Positions 23,965-32,846 of a DNA stretch of 41,841 nt are shown here, in pieces. Source of the stretch: DAIPKP01 sp964539095 (GTDB lineage Bacteria; Synergistota; Synergistia; Synergistales; Aminiphilaceae); NCBI GenBank assembly GCA_964539095.1, contig CAZIFL010000027.1:1-41841 (forward strand). The letters run 5' to 3'. The notes below the pieces were generated by a model. The model was not told the origin of the DNA and did not search any database. It saw only the letters and a program-made list of their open reading frames with translations. Each line of letters begins with the position of its first letter. Position 1 is the stretch's first letter. A program made the position numbers and the translations under genes.

Positions 23965-25256
23965 TGCTTCCGGTAGCTCTCGGAGTTATTATTCTGCTTC
24001 TTGCGGGTACTCTGGCGTTGGGCCTCTGGGTAGGGGTCTCCCTCTTCTACGTGGGAGGAATCTCCCTCATGACCTTCACGAGCCTTCCGGTAGAACGCAT
24101 TCTTGGGAGCGTGATCTGGAATAACACAAGCAGCAGCACCCTCATGGCCCTTCCCCTCTTTATTATGATGGGGGAAATGCTGGTAAAAACTCGGCTTTCG
24201 GAGGATCTTTTCGACGGTCTCTCCCCCTGGATGGCTCGTCTTCCAGGGGGGCTTCTGCATGTAAACGTGGTAGCGTGCGCTCTCTTTGCAGCGATTACGG
24301 GATCTGTAAATGCCACCACCGCCACGGTGGGGAAAATTACCATTCCGGAGTTCGAGAAGCGCGGATACAGCGACGCTCTCTCCATCGGAAGCCTCACTGC
24401 ATCGGGAACTCTGGGGATACTTATCCCCCCCAGCATGCCCATGCTCATCTACGGCGTGGTTGCCCAGGTAAGCATTGGAAAGCTTTTCATGGCAGGTATT
24501 GTCCCCGGTATAGGGCTTATGCTTCTTTTCAGCCTCTACATCGCCGTGGTCTCTCTTCTGGATCGAAAAAAAGAGTCGCTGGAGGTACCCCACTTCACCT
24601 GGGGGCAACGCCTGCGGAGCCTTCCCAAGATCCTCCCCGTGGCGGCTCTGATCGTCTTCGTGCTCGGAAGCATCTACACCGGATGGGCTACCCCTACGGA
24701 GGCGGCAGCCATCGGCGTCTTCGGAGCCACCTTTCTTGCGATAGTAACGGGATGTCTCAACTGGAAAATTTTCTGGGATTGCGTGAAGGGAACGGTCCGA
24801 ACAAACTGCATGATCATGCTCATCCTCATCGGAGCATCCTTCTTTTCCGTGGCTTTGGGCTTTCTGGGACTTCCCAAGTATATAAGCCAGTCCATTCTCG
24901 CCCTGGGAGCCGGAAAGTACGCCATCATCGCCCTGATCACCCTGGTCTATCTCTTCCTGGGATGCCTTATCGATGGCTATTCCATGATCGTCATGACGGT
25001 CCCCATCTTTCTCCCCCTCATTACCGCCCTGGGGCTGGATCCCATATGGTTCGGTATCTTCGTGGTCATCCTGGTGCAGATTGCCAATATTACCCCTCCC
25101 ATCGGGTTCAACCTCTTCCTCGTCACGGGAATCTGCAAACATAAGATCGGCTTTATTTCAAAGGCGGTCTTCCCCTTCATCGCCATGATGGTAGCCTTTG
25201 CCTTCCTCATGACCTTCTTTCCCAAGGTGGTTCTCTTTCTGCCGAATATGATGTAG
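23964..25256 (+). CDS. dctM: TRAP transporter large permease subunit (DctM family)
   Basis: This 430-residue protein has about 12 helices and is the transport channel of the tripartite carrier. DctM motifs are LPLFIMMGEMLVKTRLSEDLFD, ALFAAITGSVNATTATVGKI, GTLGILIPPSMPMLIYGVVAQVS with the conserved PPS, WATPTEAAAIGVFGA, and QIANITPPIGFNLFLVTGI. Length and topology are normal for the family. It is the last gene of the operon, ending at a strong terminator 36 bases past the stop. Confidence 0.95.
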   Translation: MLPVALGVIILLLAGTLALGLWVGVSLFYVGGISLMTFTSLPVERILGSVIWNNTSSSTLMALPLFIMMGEMLVKTRLSEDLFDGLSPWMARLPGGLLHVNVVACALFAAITGSVNATTATVGKITIPEFEKRGYSDALSIGSLTASGTLGILIPPSMPMLIYGVVAQVSIGKLFMAGIVPGIGLMLLFSLYIAVVSLLDRKKESLEVPHFTWGQRLRSLPKILPVAALIVFVLGSIYTGWATPTEAAAIGVFGATFLAIVTGCLNWKIFWDCVKGTVRTNCMIMLILIGASFFSVALGFLGLPKYISQSILALGAGKYAIIALITLVYLFLGCLIDGYSMIVMTVPIFLPLITALGLDPIWFGIFVVILVQIANITPPIGFNLFLVTGICKHKIGFISKAVFPFIAMMVAFAFLMTFFPKVVLFLPNMM

Positions 25257-25291
25257 GGCGGAAAGGGATAGAGACTCGCGGAAGTGACACC

Positions 25292-25334
25292 AAAGAAGGG
25301 CCTTTTCCTCTTCTTTCCGGAAAGGCCCTTCTTT
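25292..25334. terminator. Strong hairpin terminator between the TRAP operon and cls
   Basis: A perfect 14-bp stem, AAAGAAGGGCCTTT with AAAGGCCCTTCTTT, has a 15-base loop. It lies between convergent genes and has T/A-rich ends on both strands, so it can serve both. Confidence 0.9.
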
Positions 25335-25393
25335 AGTTGCTGCTGCTGTGTTGTGTTGCTCTTCTCTTTTTTCCGGGGGGCGTACCACTCCGC

Positions 25394-26827
25394 TCATAGA
25401 AGAGGGCTGAGGAGCTTGGCGGTTCCCTGGATAAGGGTGGCGAAGAAGGAGCGCTCCCTCCACTCCTCCTCGGTCAATCGGGTGGAGGAACTCATGTAGA
25501 CCTCCTGCTTCTCCCGAAGCAGCCGGGTAACCTCCCGGCCGTAGAGAAGGTGGTTTACCTCAAAGTTCAGGGAGAAGGAGCGGATGTCGAAGTTGCTGGA
25601 GCCGAAGAAGGCGAGATCCTCATCCACCGTCATGGTTTTAGCATGGAGAAGATTCTCTTCGAAGAGATAGATCTCCACCCCCATCTTCAGAAGCTCCTCG
25701 AAATAGGCCCGCCCTGCGTTTCCCACAAAAAACTGATCGCTCCGCCGGGGGACGATGAGCTGTACTCGTACCCCCCGGAGCACCGCCACCTCCATCCCCT
25801 GAAGAAAGGCTTCGTCCGGCACGAGGTAGGGGGTGGTAATCACCACCCGTTCCCGGGCACCGTAGAGGGCTGCCACGATGAGGCGCTGATAGTTTTCCGT
25901 GGTATAGGAGGGGCCGCTCGGGACGGTCTGCATGATAAGATTCCCCTCCTGGGGCTGGGGAGGAAAGGTGGCAGCGTCTTCAAGAAACTCTTCCGTATCC
26001 ACGTACCAGTCATCGAGAAAGATGGTTTGGAGCTGGCTCACCACGGGGCCTTCGAGACGCAGGGAGATATCCTCCCATCGAAGGTTTTTGTGGCCGTAGC
26101 TGGAATCCACCACGTTGTGAGAGCCGGAGTAGCCGATGGCACCATCTATGACCGCAATTTTACGGTGATTCCGCAGATCAAACCGGGAGACCAGCATCCG
26201 CAGGATCCCCACAGGAAGCGCTCCTACCACCTCCACCCCTTCTTTTTGCAGGGCCTTGGCCCCCCGACGAAGAAATTTCGAAGATCCCACAGAATCCACC
26301 AGAAGACGGCAGCGCACCCCCCGGGCTGACGCACGGACCAAGGCCTGAGTAACCTGCTTTCCGAGAGCATCCTCCACCAGAATGTAGTAGAGAAGGTGCA
26401 CCTCCCTTTGGGCGGCATCAATATCCTGCACCAGGCTTTTTACAAAATCCTCCGCCCGGTCGAAGGGGCGCCCCCGATTCCCCCGAACCAGGAACATGTG
26501 CCCCAAATTTGAGGCGAGATCTGCCATATCTTTCAAATCTTGGGGAAGCTTCTCGGGGGGGCAGACGCAAAACTCCCGAATATCTTGATGCACCTTCTGA
26601 AGACGCTTCAGAAGAACCCCATGCCTCTGGAGCCGTTTTTTGGGGAGCACATTGGTACCGATGGCAAGGTAGACCAGAAAGCCCGGCCAGGGCCAGAAAA
26701 AGACCACCAGAAGCCAGGCCATGGAGGCCGCAGGAGGATGTTTCCGGGGGATACGGTAGAGCATCACCAACCGGATAACCCAGGAGGAGATATCATGGAT
26801 CAGAACAAAGAGAAAGGCCCACTTCAT
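25394..26827 (-). CDS. cls: Cardiolipin synthase, phospholipase D family
   Basis: This 477-residue membrane-bound enzyme joins two phosphatidylglycerol molecules into cardiolipin and glycerol. Two N-terminal TM helices (FVLIHDISSWVIRLVML and AWLLVVFFWPWPGFLVYLAIG) are followed by two HKD motifs. The first is NHRKIAVIDGAIGYSGSHN (about residues 220-238) and the second is LHAKTMTVDEDLAFFGSSN (about 395-413), each with the His-x-Lys-x4-Asp pattern. Length is normal for bacterial Cls. It is 70 bp downstream of the HdeD-like gene on the same strand and may share its transcript. Confidence 0.94.
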   Translation of the reverse strand: MKWAFLFVLIHDISSWVIRLVMLYRIPRKHPPAASMAWLLVVFFWPWPGFLVYLAIGTNVLPKKRLQRHGVLLKRLQKVHQDIREFCVCPPEKLPQDLKDMADLASNLGHMFLVRGNRGRPFDRAEDFVKSLVQDIDAAQREVHLLYYILVEDALGKQVTQALVRASARGVRCRLLVDSVGSSKFLRRGAKALQKEGVEVVGALPVGILRMLVSRFDLRNHRKIAVIDGAIGYSGSHNVVDSSYGHKNLRWEDISLRLEGPVVSQLQTIFLDDWYVDTEEFLEDAATFPPQPQEGNLIMQTVPSGPSYTTENYQRLIVAALYGARERVVITTPYLVPDEAFLQGMEVAVLRGVRVQLIVPRRSDQFFVGNAGRAYFEELLKMGVEIYLFEENLLHAKTMTVDEDLAFFGSSNFDIRSFSLNFEVNHLLYGREVTRLLREKQEVYMSSSTRLTEEEWRERSFFATLIQGTAKLLSPLL

Positions 26828-26897
26828 CCCCTTCTCCCCTCCTGAGCATCAACACCACGAATAAACATGCTTTTTTCGAACTTTCCCAGGAGCGAGC

Positions 26898-27431
26898 CTA
26901 GGAGTTCCGGGAACCCAGCCCCAGGGCCACGGAAGACCATCCCATGATGAGAAGGTTCACCCCCACAAGAAGCCCTATGGCCCAGGAAGCGGAGCTGGGG
27001 AACTGCCGCCACATCATGAGCCCCAGAAGAAGGGCGGTAATCCCTGAAATGAGGATCCATCCCCACCCCGGAAGAGGACGCACCTTGAGGGAGGCAAGAA
27101 TTTGCAGTATCCCCTGGGCAATGAAGTAGAAGCAGAGGATCAGCGTAAGGGTAAGCACCCCCTGAAGAGGCTTCACCAGAAGCACCACCCCCGCCAAGAT
27201 TCCCAAAAGACTCACCAGAAGCGAGGTCCAGCCGTGGACTTTCCGGCGTTCCCGAAACCACTGAAAACCCTGCACAATTCCTCCTCCGAGAAGGATCCAT
27301 CCTAGAATCTGTTCGATGGCAAGAGACATGAAAAGGGGAGCCCCCACAGCGATCATACCGAGGATAATGAGAATACCTCCTCCACAAAGAAGCCAGTAGC
27401 GATTTTTGTATACCTGTTCCCGTTCCAACAT
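26898..27431 (-). CDS. HdeD-family membrane protein (DUF308)
   Basis: This 177-residue protein has six hydrophobic helices, the DUF308/HdeD layout. Segments include RYWLLCGGGILIILGMIAVG, EQILGWILLGGGIVQGFQWF and GWGWILISGITALLLGLMMW. In enteric bacteria HdeD is linked to acid resistance, but most homologues are uncharacterised. The ATG at 27431 has aaaggag 7 bases upstream; a longer frame reaching 27569 is rejected because the extra 46 residues look non-coding. Divergent from the potassium channel gene. Confidence 0.88.
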   Translation of the reverse strand: MLEREQVYKNRYWLLCGGGILIILGMIAVGAPLFMSLAIEQILGWILLGGGIVQGFQWFRERRKVHGWTSLLVSLLGILAGVVLLVKPLQGVLTLTLILCFYFIAQGILQILASLKVRPLPGWGWILISGITALLLGLMMWRQFPSSASWAIGLLVGVNLLIMGWSSVALGLGSRNS

Positions 27432-27665
27432 AATGATTCTCCTTTCTCCATTACAAAAATGAGATAGTACGGTAGAGCGAGAAAAAATTTTTCGCTCCAT
27501 TATGGAAGTATACACGAAGAGATCCCCACCATGGAAGGAGGAAATCTTACTTTCCTGTTTTTTCCCCATTTTCTCGGTTTTGCTTTATCTTTTTCACTGT
27601 TACAATATGCTCCGGCGATTCCATGCCATGTCGCTATGTCGTTATTTCTAACAAAGGAGGCTCCC

Positions 27666-28682
27666 ATGTCTTCAAAACAGAGCCCTGAAAGTCGGCTCAC
27701 CCCGACTTTTCTTATGGCGCTTCTTTTTGGGGTACTCATAACGGGGATTCTCGGATACCACTTCATCGGCGGTCTCTCCCTGGTGGACTCCCTCTTCTAC
27801 ACCGTTACCACCCTCACCACCGTGGGGTATGAGGCTCCCCCGAACATGACCCCCCTTCTCAAGATCTTTTCCGTCTTCATCATGGTAAGCGGCATCGGTA
27901 CCATGGGCTATGCCATAGCTCATCTCTCCCAGCGGATCATCATCAATCGCATGCTTGTGGCCATGGGAAAAAGGAGGAACAAGGCGGTGGACAAACTTTC
28001 AGGACACTGGATTATCTGTGGCTTCGGCGCCATGGGGGGGAGAATATCCCAGGAGCTTAGCCGAAAAAAGACCCCCTTTGCTATTATCGAAATGGAGGAA
28101 GAGCGCTGCCGCAGCGCAGGGGAGGATGGATACCTCGTGATTCCCGGAGATGCCCGAGATGAGAGTGTTCTTCTTTCTGCGGGGATCGCTAGCGCCAAGG
28201 GGATCATGATAGCCCTGAACAACGACGCCAACAACGTCTACGTGATTCTCACCGCCCGGCATCTCGCACCGAAGATCCGTATCCTTGCGAGGGCAAACTC
28301 TTCAGAATCTTTAAATATTCTCTACCGTGCAGGGGCGGATAAGGTCTTTAATCCCGTCAATACAGGGGCACTCGCCATGGCAAGTGCAGCCATGAAGCCC
28401 GAGGTCTCCGATTTTCTCGAGCTTCTCAGCATCTCCAGCGACATGTCTCTGGAGTTCGGATCCTACCGCATCGAGGAGGGAAGCCCCCTCATCGGCAAGA
28501 CCCTCGCCAAGGTCCCCCTTCTTTCAAAATACAACATTCTTGTCATCGGCATCCGCCGTAAAGACGGCACCATCGTCCCCACCCCCTCGGGGAACGCACC
28601 GCTCCACCAGGAGGATATGCTCATCGTTCTCGGGGAGGAAAACCGGCTTCATACCGCCATGGAGGAGATCTACAAGGGATAG
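27666..28682 (+). CDS. Two-TM potassium channel with RCK (TrkA-N/TrkA-C) domains, atypical filter
   Basis: This 338-residue protein follows the MthK/Kch-like plan: TM1 (about 13-33), pore loop, TM2 (about 63-86), then an RCK domain with the NAD-type motif WIICGFGAMGGRISQEL, an acidic IIEMEEE and GDARDESVL. A TrkA-C domain forms the last 80 residues (SLEFGSYRIEEGSPLIGKTL). The pore loop reads TTLTTVGYEAPP, so the usual TVGYG becomes TVGYE (residues 52-56). It gates ion flow in response to a ligand at the RCK ring. The ATG at 27666 has aaaggagg upstream; a longer frame from 27531 is rejected. Confidence 0.9.
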   Translation: MSSKQSPESRLTPTFLMALLFGVLITGILGYHFIGGLSLVDSLFYTVTTLTTVGYEAPPNMTPLLKIFSVFIMVSGIGTMGYAIAHLSQRIIINRMLVAMGKRRNKAVDKLSGHWIICGFGAMGGRISQELSRKKTPFAIIEMEEERCRSAGEDGYLVIPGDARDESVLLSAGIASAKGIMIALNNDANNVYVILTARHLAPKIRILARANSSESLNILYRAGADKVFNPVNTGALAMASAAMKPEVSDFLELLSISSDMSLEFGSYRIEEGSPLIGKTLAKVPLLSKYNILVIGIRRKDGTIVPTPSGNAPLHQEDMLIVLGEENRLHTAMEEIYKG

Positions 28683-28720
28683 AAAAAACAGTGAAGGGTA
28701 CAAAGGTGCAGATACAAAAA

Positions 28721-28757
28721 ATCCGCAGATTCCCCCAACGTGGGGTACTCTGCGGAT
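28721..28757 (-). terminator. Rho-independent terminator of the superoxide reductase gene
   Basis: ATCCGCAGA pairs with TCTGCGGAT, with an inner CCCC/GGGG stem. On the minus strand it is followed by a TTTTTT run. Because the channel gene converges from the other side it may serve both. Confidence 0.85.
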
Positions 28758-28802
28758 ACGGTTTCGAAAACTACAACGTACACCAGAAGGTGGAAGTTAC
28801 CC

Positions 28803-29195
28803 TCAGGCTATCGCAACAGATACAGAACTCTCCCAGAGGCCATGAATGTTGCAGTAGGATACGGCCATCAGCTCGCCCGGCTCGGTGATCTTGAGGCGGG
28901 CCACTGCACAGGGCTCGGTGTAGGCAGGGCCCGTGTTGGGGCCTCCCGCGGCCTCTCCGTGGGCGTTGAACTCAAAGTATCCCATATCGTAGGCGAACTT
29001 ACTCCCTTGGGGCTTGAAGTAGAGGCGGATCCACCGAATGTGGTGCTCTGTGGTATTGGGGTGGGGAATCTCCTTACCCACGCTCACGGTAACATCAAAG
29101 GGCTCTCCCGCCTTGACGGACTGAGGTGCCTCCACCACGGGAACGTGCTTCTCCCCTTTCCAATCGCCACTCTGAACCATTTCCGATACTCTCAT
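28803..29195 (-). CDS. Class II superoxide reductase (neelaredoxin / desulfoferrodoxin C-domain type)
   Basis: This 130-residue cytoplasmic iron protein reduces superoxide to peroxide without making oxygen, a defence typical of anaerobes. The iron-site residues are all visible: Glu15-Lys16-His17 (GEKHVP), His45 (IPHP), His51/His52 (TEHHIRW), and Cys115 with His118 (YCNIHG). It lacks the N-terminal rubredoxin-like FeCys4 domain of class I enzymes. The ATG at 29195 is preferred: aaaggagg is upstream, though spaced 9-10 bases. It follows homoserine dehydrogenase by 69 bases with a small GC hairpin between. Confidence 0.93.
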   Translation of the reverse strand: MRVSEMVQSGDWKGEKHVPVVEAPQSVKAGEPFDVTVSVGKEIPHPNTTEHHIRWIRLYFKPQGSKFAYDMGYFEFNAHGEAAGGPNTGPAYTEPCAVARLKITEPGELMAVSYCNIHGLWESSVSVAIA

Positions 29196-29240
29196 ACACC
29201 ATTCCTCCTTTAGTCGTTCAAAGTTACTGCTACAGAATAT

Positions 29241-29255
29241 CCGCCGCAACGGCGG
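29241..29255 (-). terminator. Small GC hairpin between hom and the superoxide reductase gene
   Basis: CCGCCG pairs with CGGCGG around a 3-base loop. No T run follows on the minus strand, so any termination would be weak. It may act as a processing or attenuation hairpin. Confidence 0.3.
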
Positions 29256-29264
29256 AAACTGTAC

Positions 29265-30293
29265 TTATTTCATTCTACCAGCAAGCTCCAGGATGTCAAC
29301 CAGAAGAGCCTGCCCGGTCTCTCGGCGCCCCGCCCCGGGGCCTGTAAGAGAGACCTCTCCAAGCACATCCGTACGTACCACCAGAGCATTGGCAGCACCC
29401 CGCACCCGGGCAAGAGGGTGATCTTCCTCAAGAATCCGGGGAGCCACCTGGCCGGAAATTCCCTCGGGGGTACGGCTCAGGGTGCCCACAAGACGGATGC
29501 GTTTTTTCTCCCGCACTGCCTCCCGAACCTCTTTTCCGGAGATATTCCGAATGCCCCAAGGAGCTATCTCCTTCACATTCAGGGAGGAGCCGAAAAGAAT
29601 GTTTCCGAGAATGGCCACCTTTACCGCCGCATCCCACCCATCCACATCCGCCGTTGGGTCCGCCTCGGCATATCCCAGATTCTGGGCCTCCTGAAGGGCA
29701 TCCTGGTACTCCATACCCTCTTCCATCCGGGTAAGCATGTAGTTGGTGGTGCCGTTGAAGATACCCGTCACCTCCTCCACAGCGCATCCCGCAAGGGTTT
29801 GGGTGATGAAGTTGATCGCCGGAGTGCCGCTGAGAACGGTTCCCTCGCAGAGAAGATGTGCCCCCCGCTCTGTGGCAAGAGCGGAGAGTTCCTTCCAGGC
29901 CAGGGCGATGGGCCCCTTGTTGGTGGTGGTAACAGAAATTCCCTGCTCCAGAGCCTCCCGAATGTAGGAGAGTCCGGGTTCCCCGGTCTCCAGATTGGTG
30001 GGAGTGGCCTCTGCAAGAATATCCACCGCTTTCCGGCGCAGAAGCTCCCGGGGATCCTCCACCCGCTCTCCCGGCACCGCATCCAGAGTACCCGCAGTTT
30101 CGAAAATCTCAAGGGCCCGACCCAAGGGAATTCCCTGGGGAAGATAGACCGATCCCTTGGAACGTCCTGCAATAAAGGAGAGAGATATATCATATCCTCG
30201 TTCCTTTTGGATAAGAGGAGCTTTATCCCGAAGAAGGGAGGCAAATCCTTGCCCCACGTTGCCAAAACCGATAAGACCCACCCGTATTTTCAT
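29265..30293 (-). CDS. hom: Homoserine dehydrogenase, short form
   Basis: This 342-residue enzyme reduces aspartate semialdehyde to homoserine in the threonine/methionine pathway. The N-terminal NAD(P) motif is VGLIGFGNVGQGF. The catalytic part includes TTNKGPIALAWKEL, LCEGTVLSGTPAINF, GIFNGTTNYMLTRM and AEADPTADVDGWDAAVK, which carry the conserved family residues. The C-terminal ACT regulatory domain is absent, so threonine feedback through ACT is not expected. The ATG at 30293 is preferred over an upstream TTG (30317), which lies in the ribosome-site region. No other threonine genes are adjacent. Confidence 0.94.
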   Translation of the reverse strand: MKIRVGLIGFGNVGQGFASLLRDKAPLIQKERGYDISLSFIAGRSKGSVYLPQGIPLGRALEIFETAGTLDAVPGERVEDPRELLRRKAVDILAEATPTNLETGEPGLSYIREALEQGISVTTTNKGPIALAWKELSALATERGAHLLCEGTVLSGTPAINFITQTLAGCAVEEVTGIFNGTTNYMLTRMEEGMEYQDALQEAQNLGYAEADPTADVDGWDAAVKVAILGNILFGSSLNVKEIAPWGIRNISGKEVREAVREKKRIRLVGTLSRTPEGISGQVAPRILEEDHPLARVRGAANALVVRTDVLGEVSLTGPGAGRRETGQALLVDILELAGRMK

Positions 30294-30333
30294 AGGTATG
30301 CTATTCCTTTCCTGCAATACATATCTTTAATGT

Positions 30334-31299
30334 TTAAAAAACCTTTATAACAACCACGAGAAAGGCGAGAAGAATGATAATAAAACCCGTGAGGAAAAAC
30401 CACATCTTCTCCGGAGACGAGCTTTTTTCGGGAAGTCCGGGGATGGCGGTACGTACAGCCTTTATCCGCACATGCTCCCGCACGGCGCACTGCCCCTGAA
30501 TACCTTCGGAGATCCGAATATTCATCATCTTTCGTCCGTCCCGGGAAGTGAAGTCCTCCACGACCCCCTCGGTAACCCCCGCAAAATCGGGAACCTTCAT
30601 CCGGAGGAGGTTATAGATCACCGAATCCTCTTTCAGATGCACCCAGACGGTATCTCCCGGAAGGAGTTCCCCCGCAGGGAGGCCTTTAAGAGGATCCACC
30701 ACGGGGGAGCAGGGGATACGTACCTGCAGAGATTCTGGTTTCTCCTGCAGCTCTTCGATACCTTCTTCGGAGAGGGAATCTTCTGTGACGACTTCTTCCG
30801 GAGGCTCTTCTTCCTTGAAAAGAGGGGCGGTAAAGAACTTCGGAAGCTCCATAAGTTCTTTTTCTCCCACATCGGGAAGAATGCGGACAAAGACGATACA
30901 GTGGCTCTGCGTTCTTTCATAGAGATAATCCTGAAGCTGGTGGCGTATCACCGTATCCGCATCATCCCGGCGAAACTTCACCATCCAGAGCTTATCCGAA
31001 CAGTAGCTCCGAAGACTGTGAACGTACAGATTGTTTCCTGAAGAGGGGGCCTCCTGAGAGAGAATCTCCATGTTCTCAAGCGTATGTCTGAGAGAGGACT
31101 CCTCCTCTGCGTTAATCCCAAACTCCTGAGGATCTCCCTGCCAGGTTGCAAAAGAGCGGAGATTCCCCTTGGAGAGGATCCCCGCGTAGAGAAGCGTTTC
31201 GTATCCTTCGGCATGGCGAATAAGAATGTATCCCCAAAAAGCTTTGAATACATCGTATTCTGACGTCTCAAAGTTTACAGATTGTGACCTCTTCGACAA
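30334..31299 (-). CDS. Protein of unknown function with a C-terminal membrane anchor
   Basis: This 321-residue protein is not recognised as a known family. The first 150 residues are mixed alpha/beta with many charged and aromatic residues. A Glu/Pro-rich linker follows (about 160-195), then a beta-rich segment (LPAGELLPGDTVWVHLKEDS and GVVEDFTSRDGRKMMNIRIS) that could be a small barrel. A single TM helix near the end (MWFFLTGFIIILLAFLVVVI) leaves almost nothing after it, so this looks tail-anchored with the bulk in the cytoplasm. The start is TTG with aaaggagggg upstream. Homoserine dehydrogenase follows after 40 bases. The start overlaps the end of an open frame without a start codon (31268-31453). 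Confidence 0.7.
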   Translation of the reverse strand: MSKRSQSVNFETSEYDVFKAFWGYILIRHAEGYETLLYAGILSKGNLRSFATWQGDPQEFGINAEEESSLRHTLENMEILSQEAPSSGNNLYVHSLRSYCSDKLWMVKFRRDDADTVIRHQLQDYLYERTQSHCIVFVRILPDVGEKELMELPKFFTAPLFKEEEPPEEVVTEDSLSEEGIEELQEKPESLQVRIPCSPVVDPLKGLPAGELLPGDTVWVHLKEDSVIYNLLRMKVPDFAGVTEGVVEDFTSRDGRKMMNIRISEGIQGQCAVREHVRIKAVRTAIPGLPEKSSSPEKMWFFLTGFIIILLAFLVVVIKVF

Positions 31300-31453
31300 C
31301 GGTATCCCCTCCTTTACTCATGCAAAGCTCTACCGGATCTTTCTTTGTAGCATAATGCTTTTCCAGCCTCTCTAAAAGGGGGAGATAGTCCCGGCTTCCG
31401 AAAAGATATGCGGGATATTTCCCCGGAAAACCAGGGTAGAGAGAGATTCTCCC
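31268..31453 (-). pseudogene. Possible gene remnant: open frame lacking a start codon
   Basis: Sixty-one codons read a protein-like sequence (LYPGFPGKYPAYLFGSRDYL and PLLERLEKHYATKKDPVEL) that ends 32 bases inside the next gene, as translationally coupled genes often do. There is no ATG, GTG or TTG before the helical part, and an in-frame TAA lies directly upstream. The frame could be a decayed gene, a frameshifted 3' end or chance. The rest of the 314-base gap upstream shows only the terminator listed separately. Confidence 0.25.
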
Positions 31454-31525
31454 TTATCCGGGCCTTCCGGGGTACTCCTTCGGTGGCTCTCGTGCCGCAT
31501 CTACACTCTACACATGGTAGTTCGT

Positions 31526-31556
31526 AAAAAACAGCTGCTTGCACTCTTACGCTGTT
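31526..31556 (-). terminator. Possible terminator of the nitronate monooxygenase-like gene
   Basis: On the minus strand AACAGC pairs with GCTGTT around a 19-base loop. A TTTTT run follows. Flanking AGTTCGTA and TACGAACT (about 31518-31526 and 31579-31586) form an outer inverted repeat. The stem is short. Confidence 0.4.
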
Positions 31557-31613
31557 ACGCCGCAAGACGGCATCTAAAGTACGAACTCGGGAGGTAGATG
31601 GAGGATGCGTACG

Positions 31614-32690
31614 TTAACCGGGGTAACCGGGAAAGAAATCCTTAAAAATTTCCTCCACTTTTTCCATCTTCGTGCATTTATGGACATTGTCGCCGCAGAA
31701 GAAGAGGCCGTGCTCCCAATCCCCCTGGTAGCCATCTACCAGAGCCTGGGCTATGCAGAAGGCGGTGCGCTCGTTCCGGTAGGAGCAGTGGGTAAGACAG
31801 TTGGCAATACAGGGCTTGCTCTCCACCTCTCCCTCAAGGTAGCGCGCTACAAAGGGGTTTTTAATAGCTCTCCCAGGAATGCCCACGGGGCTTTTGATGA
31901 GCACCACGTCCTCCTCGGTGGCATCCAGATAGGCCTGTTTGAACCGAAGGCTGGCATCTCCCTCTTCGGTGCAGGCGAAGCGGGTTCCTACCTGCACTCC
32001 TACAGCACCGAGACCGAAGATCCGCATCATATCCTCATGCCCCCAGATACCCCCCGCACCGATCACGGGAATATCCACCTTCACTTCGCTGCGAAGATAC
32101 TCCAGGATCTCGGGAATCACCGCCTCTAGGGAGAAAGCGGGATCCTCCACCTGAGACATCTTAGTAGCCCCAAGATGCCCCCCCGCATGCAGAGGGGTCT
32201 CCACTACGATGGCATCCGGAAGACGGTCGTAGCTCCGGGACCACTTCTTGACGATGATCTTGAGAGCCCGGAGAGAACTCACGATGGGGAGCAGCGCCAC
32301 ATCGGGAAAATCCTTGGTAAGCTCCGGAAGATTCAGGGGAAGCCCCGCTCCGGAGATAATGGCATTCACCCCGTTCTCACAGGCGGTGCGCACGTGATCC
32401 ACAAAATCCGTAAGGGCAGTCATGCAGTTCACCGCAAGAATCCCCAGAGGAGCCATCTCGCGAGCCTCCACAAGAGCCTCCGCAAGAGCTTTGCAGTTGG
32501 CCTCGAAATAATTTCTCCCCGTATAGTGGGAGGAGTCGCAGGCAAGCCCCACGCTGGCGATAGTTCCTACGCCCCCTGCTTTTGCGACGGCACCCGCAAG
32601 CTTGGCCCCGGAGATCTTGACCCCCATCCCTCCCTGGATGAGAGGATATTCAGGTACATGTTTTCCCAATTTCAGTATAGGATAGTTCAA
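31614..32690 (-). CDS. Nitronate monooxygenase-family FMN protein
   Basis: This 358-residue TIM-barrel flavoprotein carries the family motifs PLIQGGMGVKISGAKLAGAV, IISGAGLPLNLPEL, PLHAGGHLGATKM and the phosphate-binding GAGGIWGHEDMMRIFGLGAVGVQVGTRF. Family members oxidise nitronates or act as enoyl-ACP reductase-like enzymes (FabK). The C-terminal extension has a cluster of Cys (CIANCLTHCSYRNERTAFCIA) common in homologues from anaerobes, so a role with oxygen is doubtful. The start is TTG with gagggagaa upstream. No fatty-acid genes are adjacent, so the physiological reaction is open. Confidence 0.87.
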   Translation of the reverse strand: MNYPILKLGKHVPEYPLIQGGMGVKISGAKLAGAVAKAGGVGTIASVGLACDSSHYTGRNYFEANCKALAEALVEAREMAPLGILAVNCMTALTDFVDHVRTACENGVNAIISGAGLPLNLPELTKDFPDVALLPIVSSLRALKIIVKKWSRSYDRLPDAIVVETPLHAGGHLGATKMSQVEDPAFSLEAVIPEILEYLRSEVKVDIPVIGAGGIWGHEDMMRIFGLGAVGVQVGTRFACTEEGDASLRFKQAYLDATEEDVVLIKSPVGIPGRAIKNPFVARYLEGEVESKPCIANCLTHCSYRNERTAFCIAQALVDGYQGDWEHGLFFCGDNVHKCTKMEKVEEIFKDFFPGYPG

Positions 32691-32846
32691 TACATTCTCC
32701 CTCTTTTCACAGTTTTGACAGTATGGCGAGACTCTCCCTCTTCTCCCTCTGCATATCTTTTGAAAAAACCTCAGAAAGAGATAGGGAAGCCTCTACAACG
32801 CTACATTCCAGTATACCCCAAAAGAGAAGAAATACCAGAATAGAGA

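Noticed and set aside
31314..31565. 83-codon minus-strand frame in the gap before the tail-anchored protein gene
   Set aside because: TTG start without a ribosome site, crosses a probable terminator, and the competing frame at 31268-31453 looks more protein-like.
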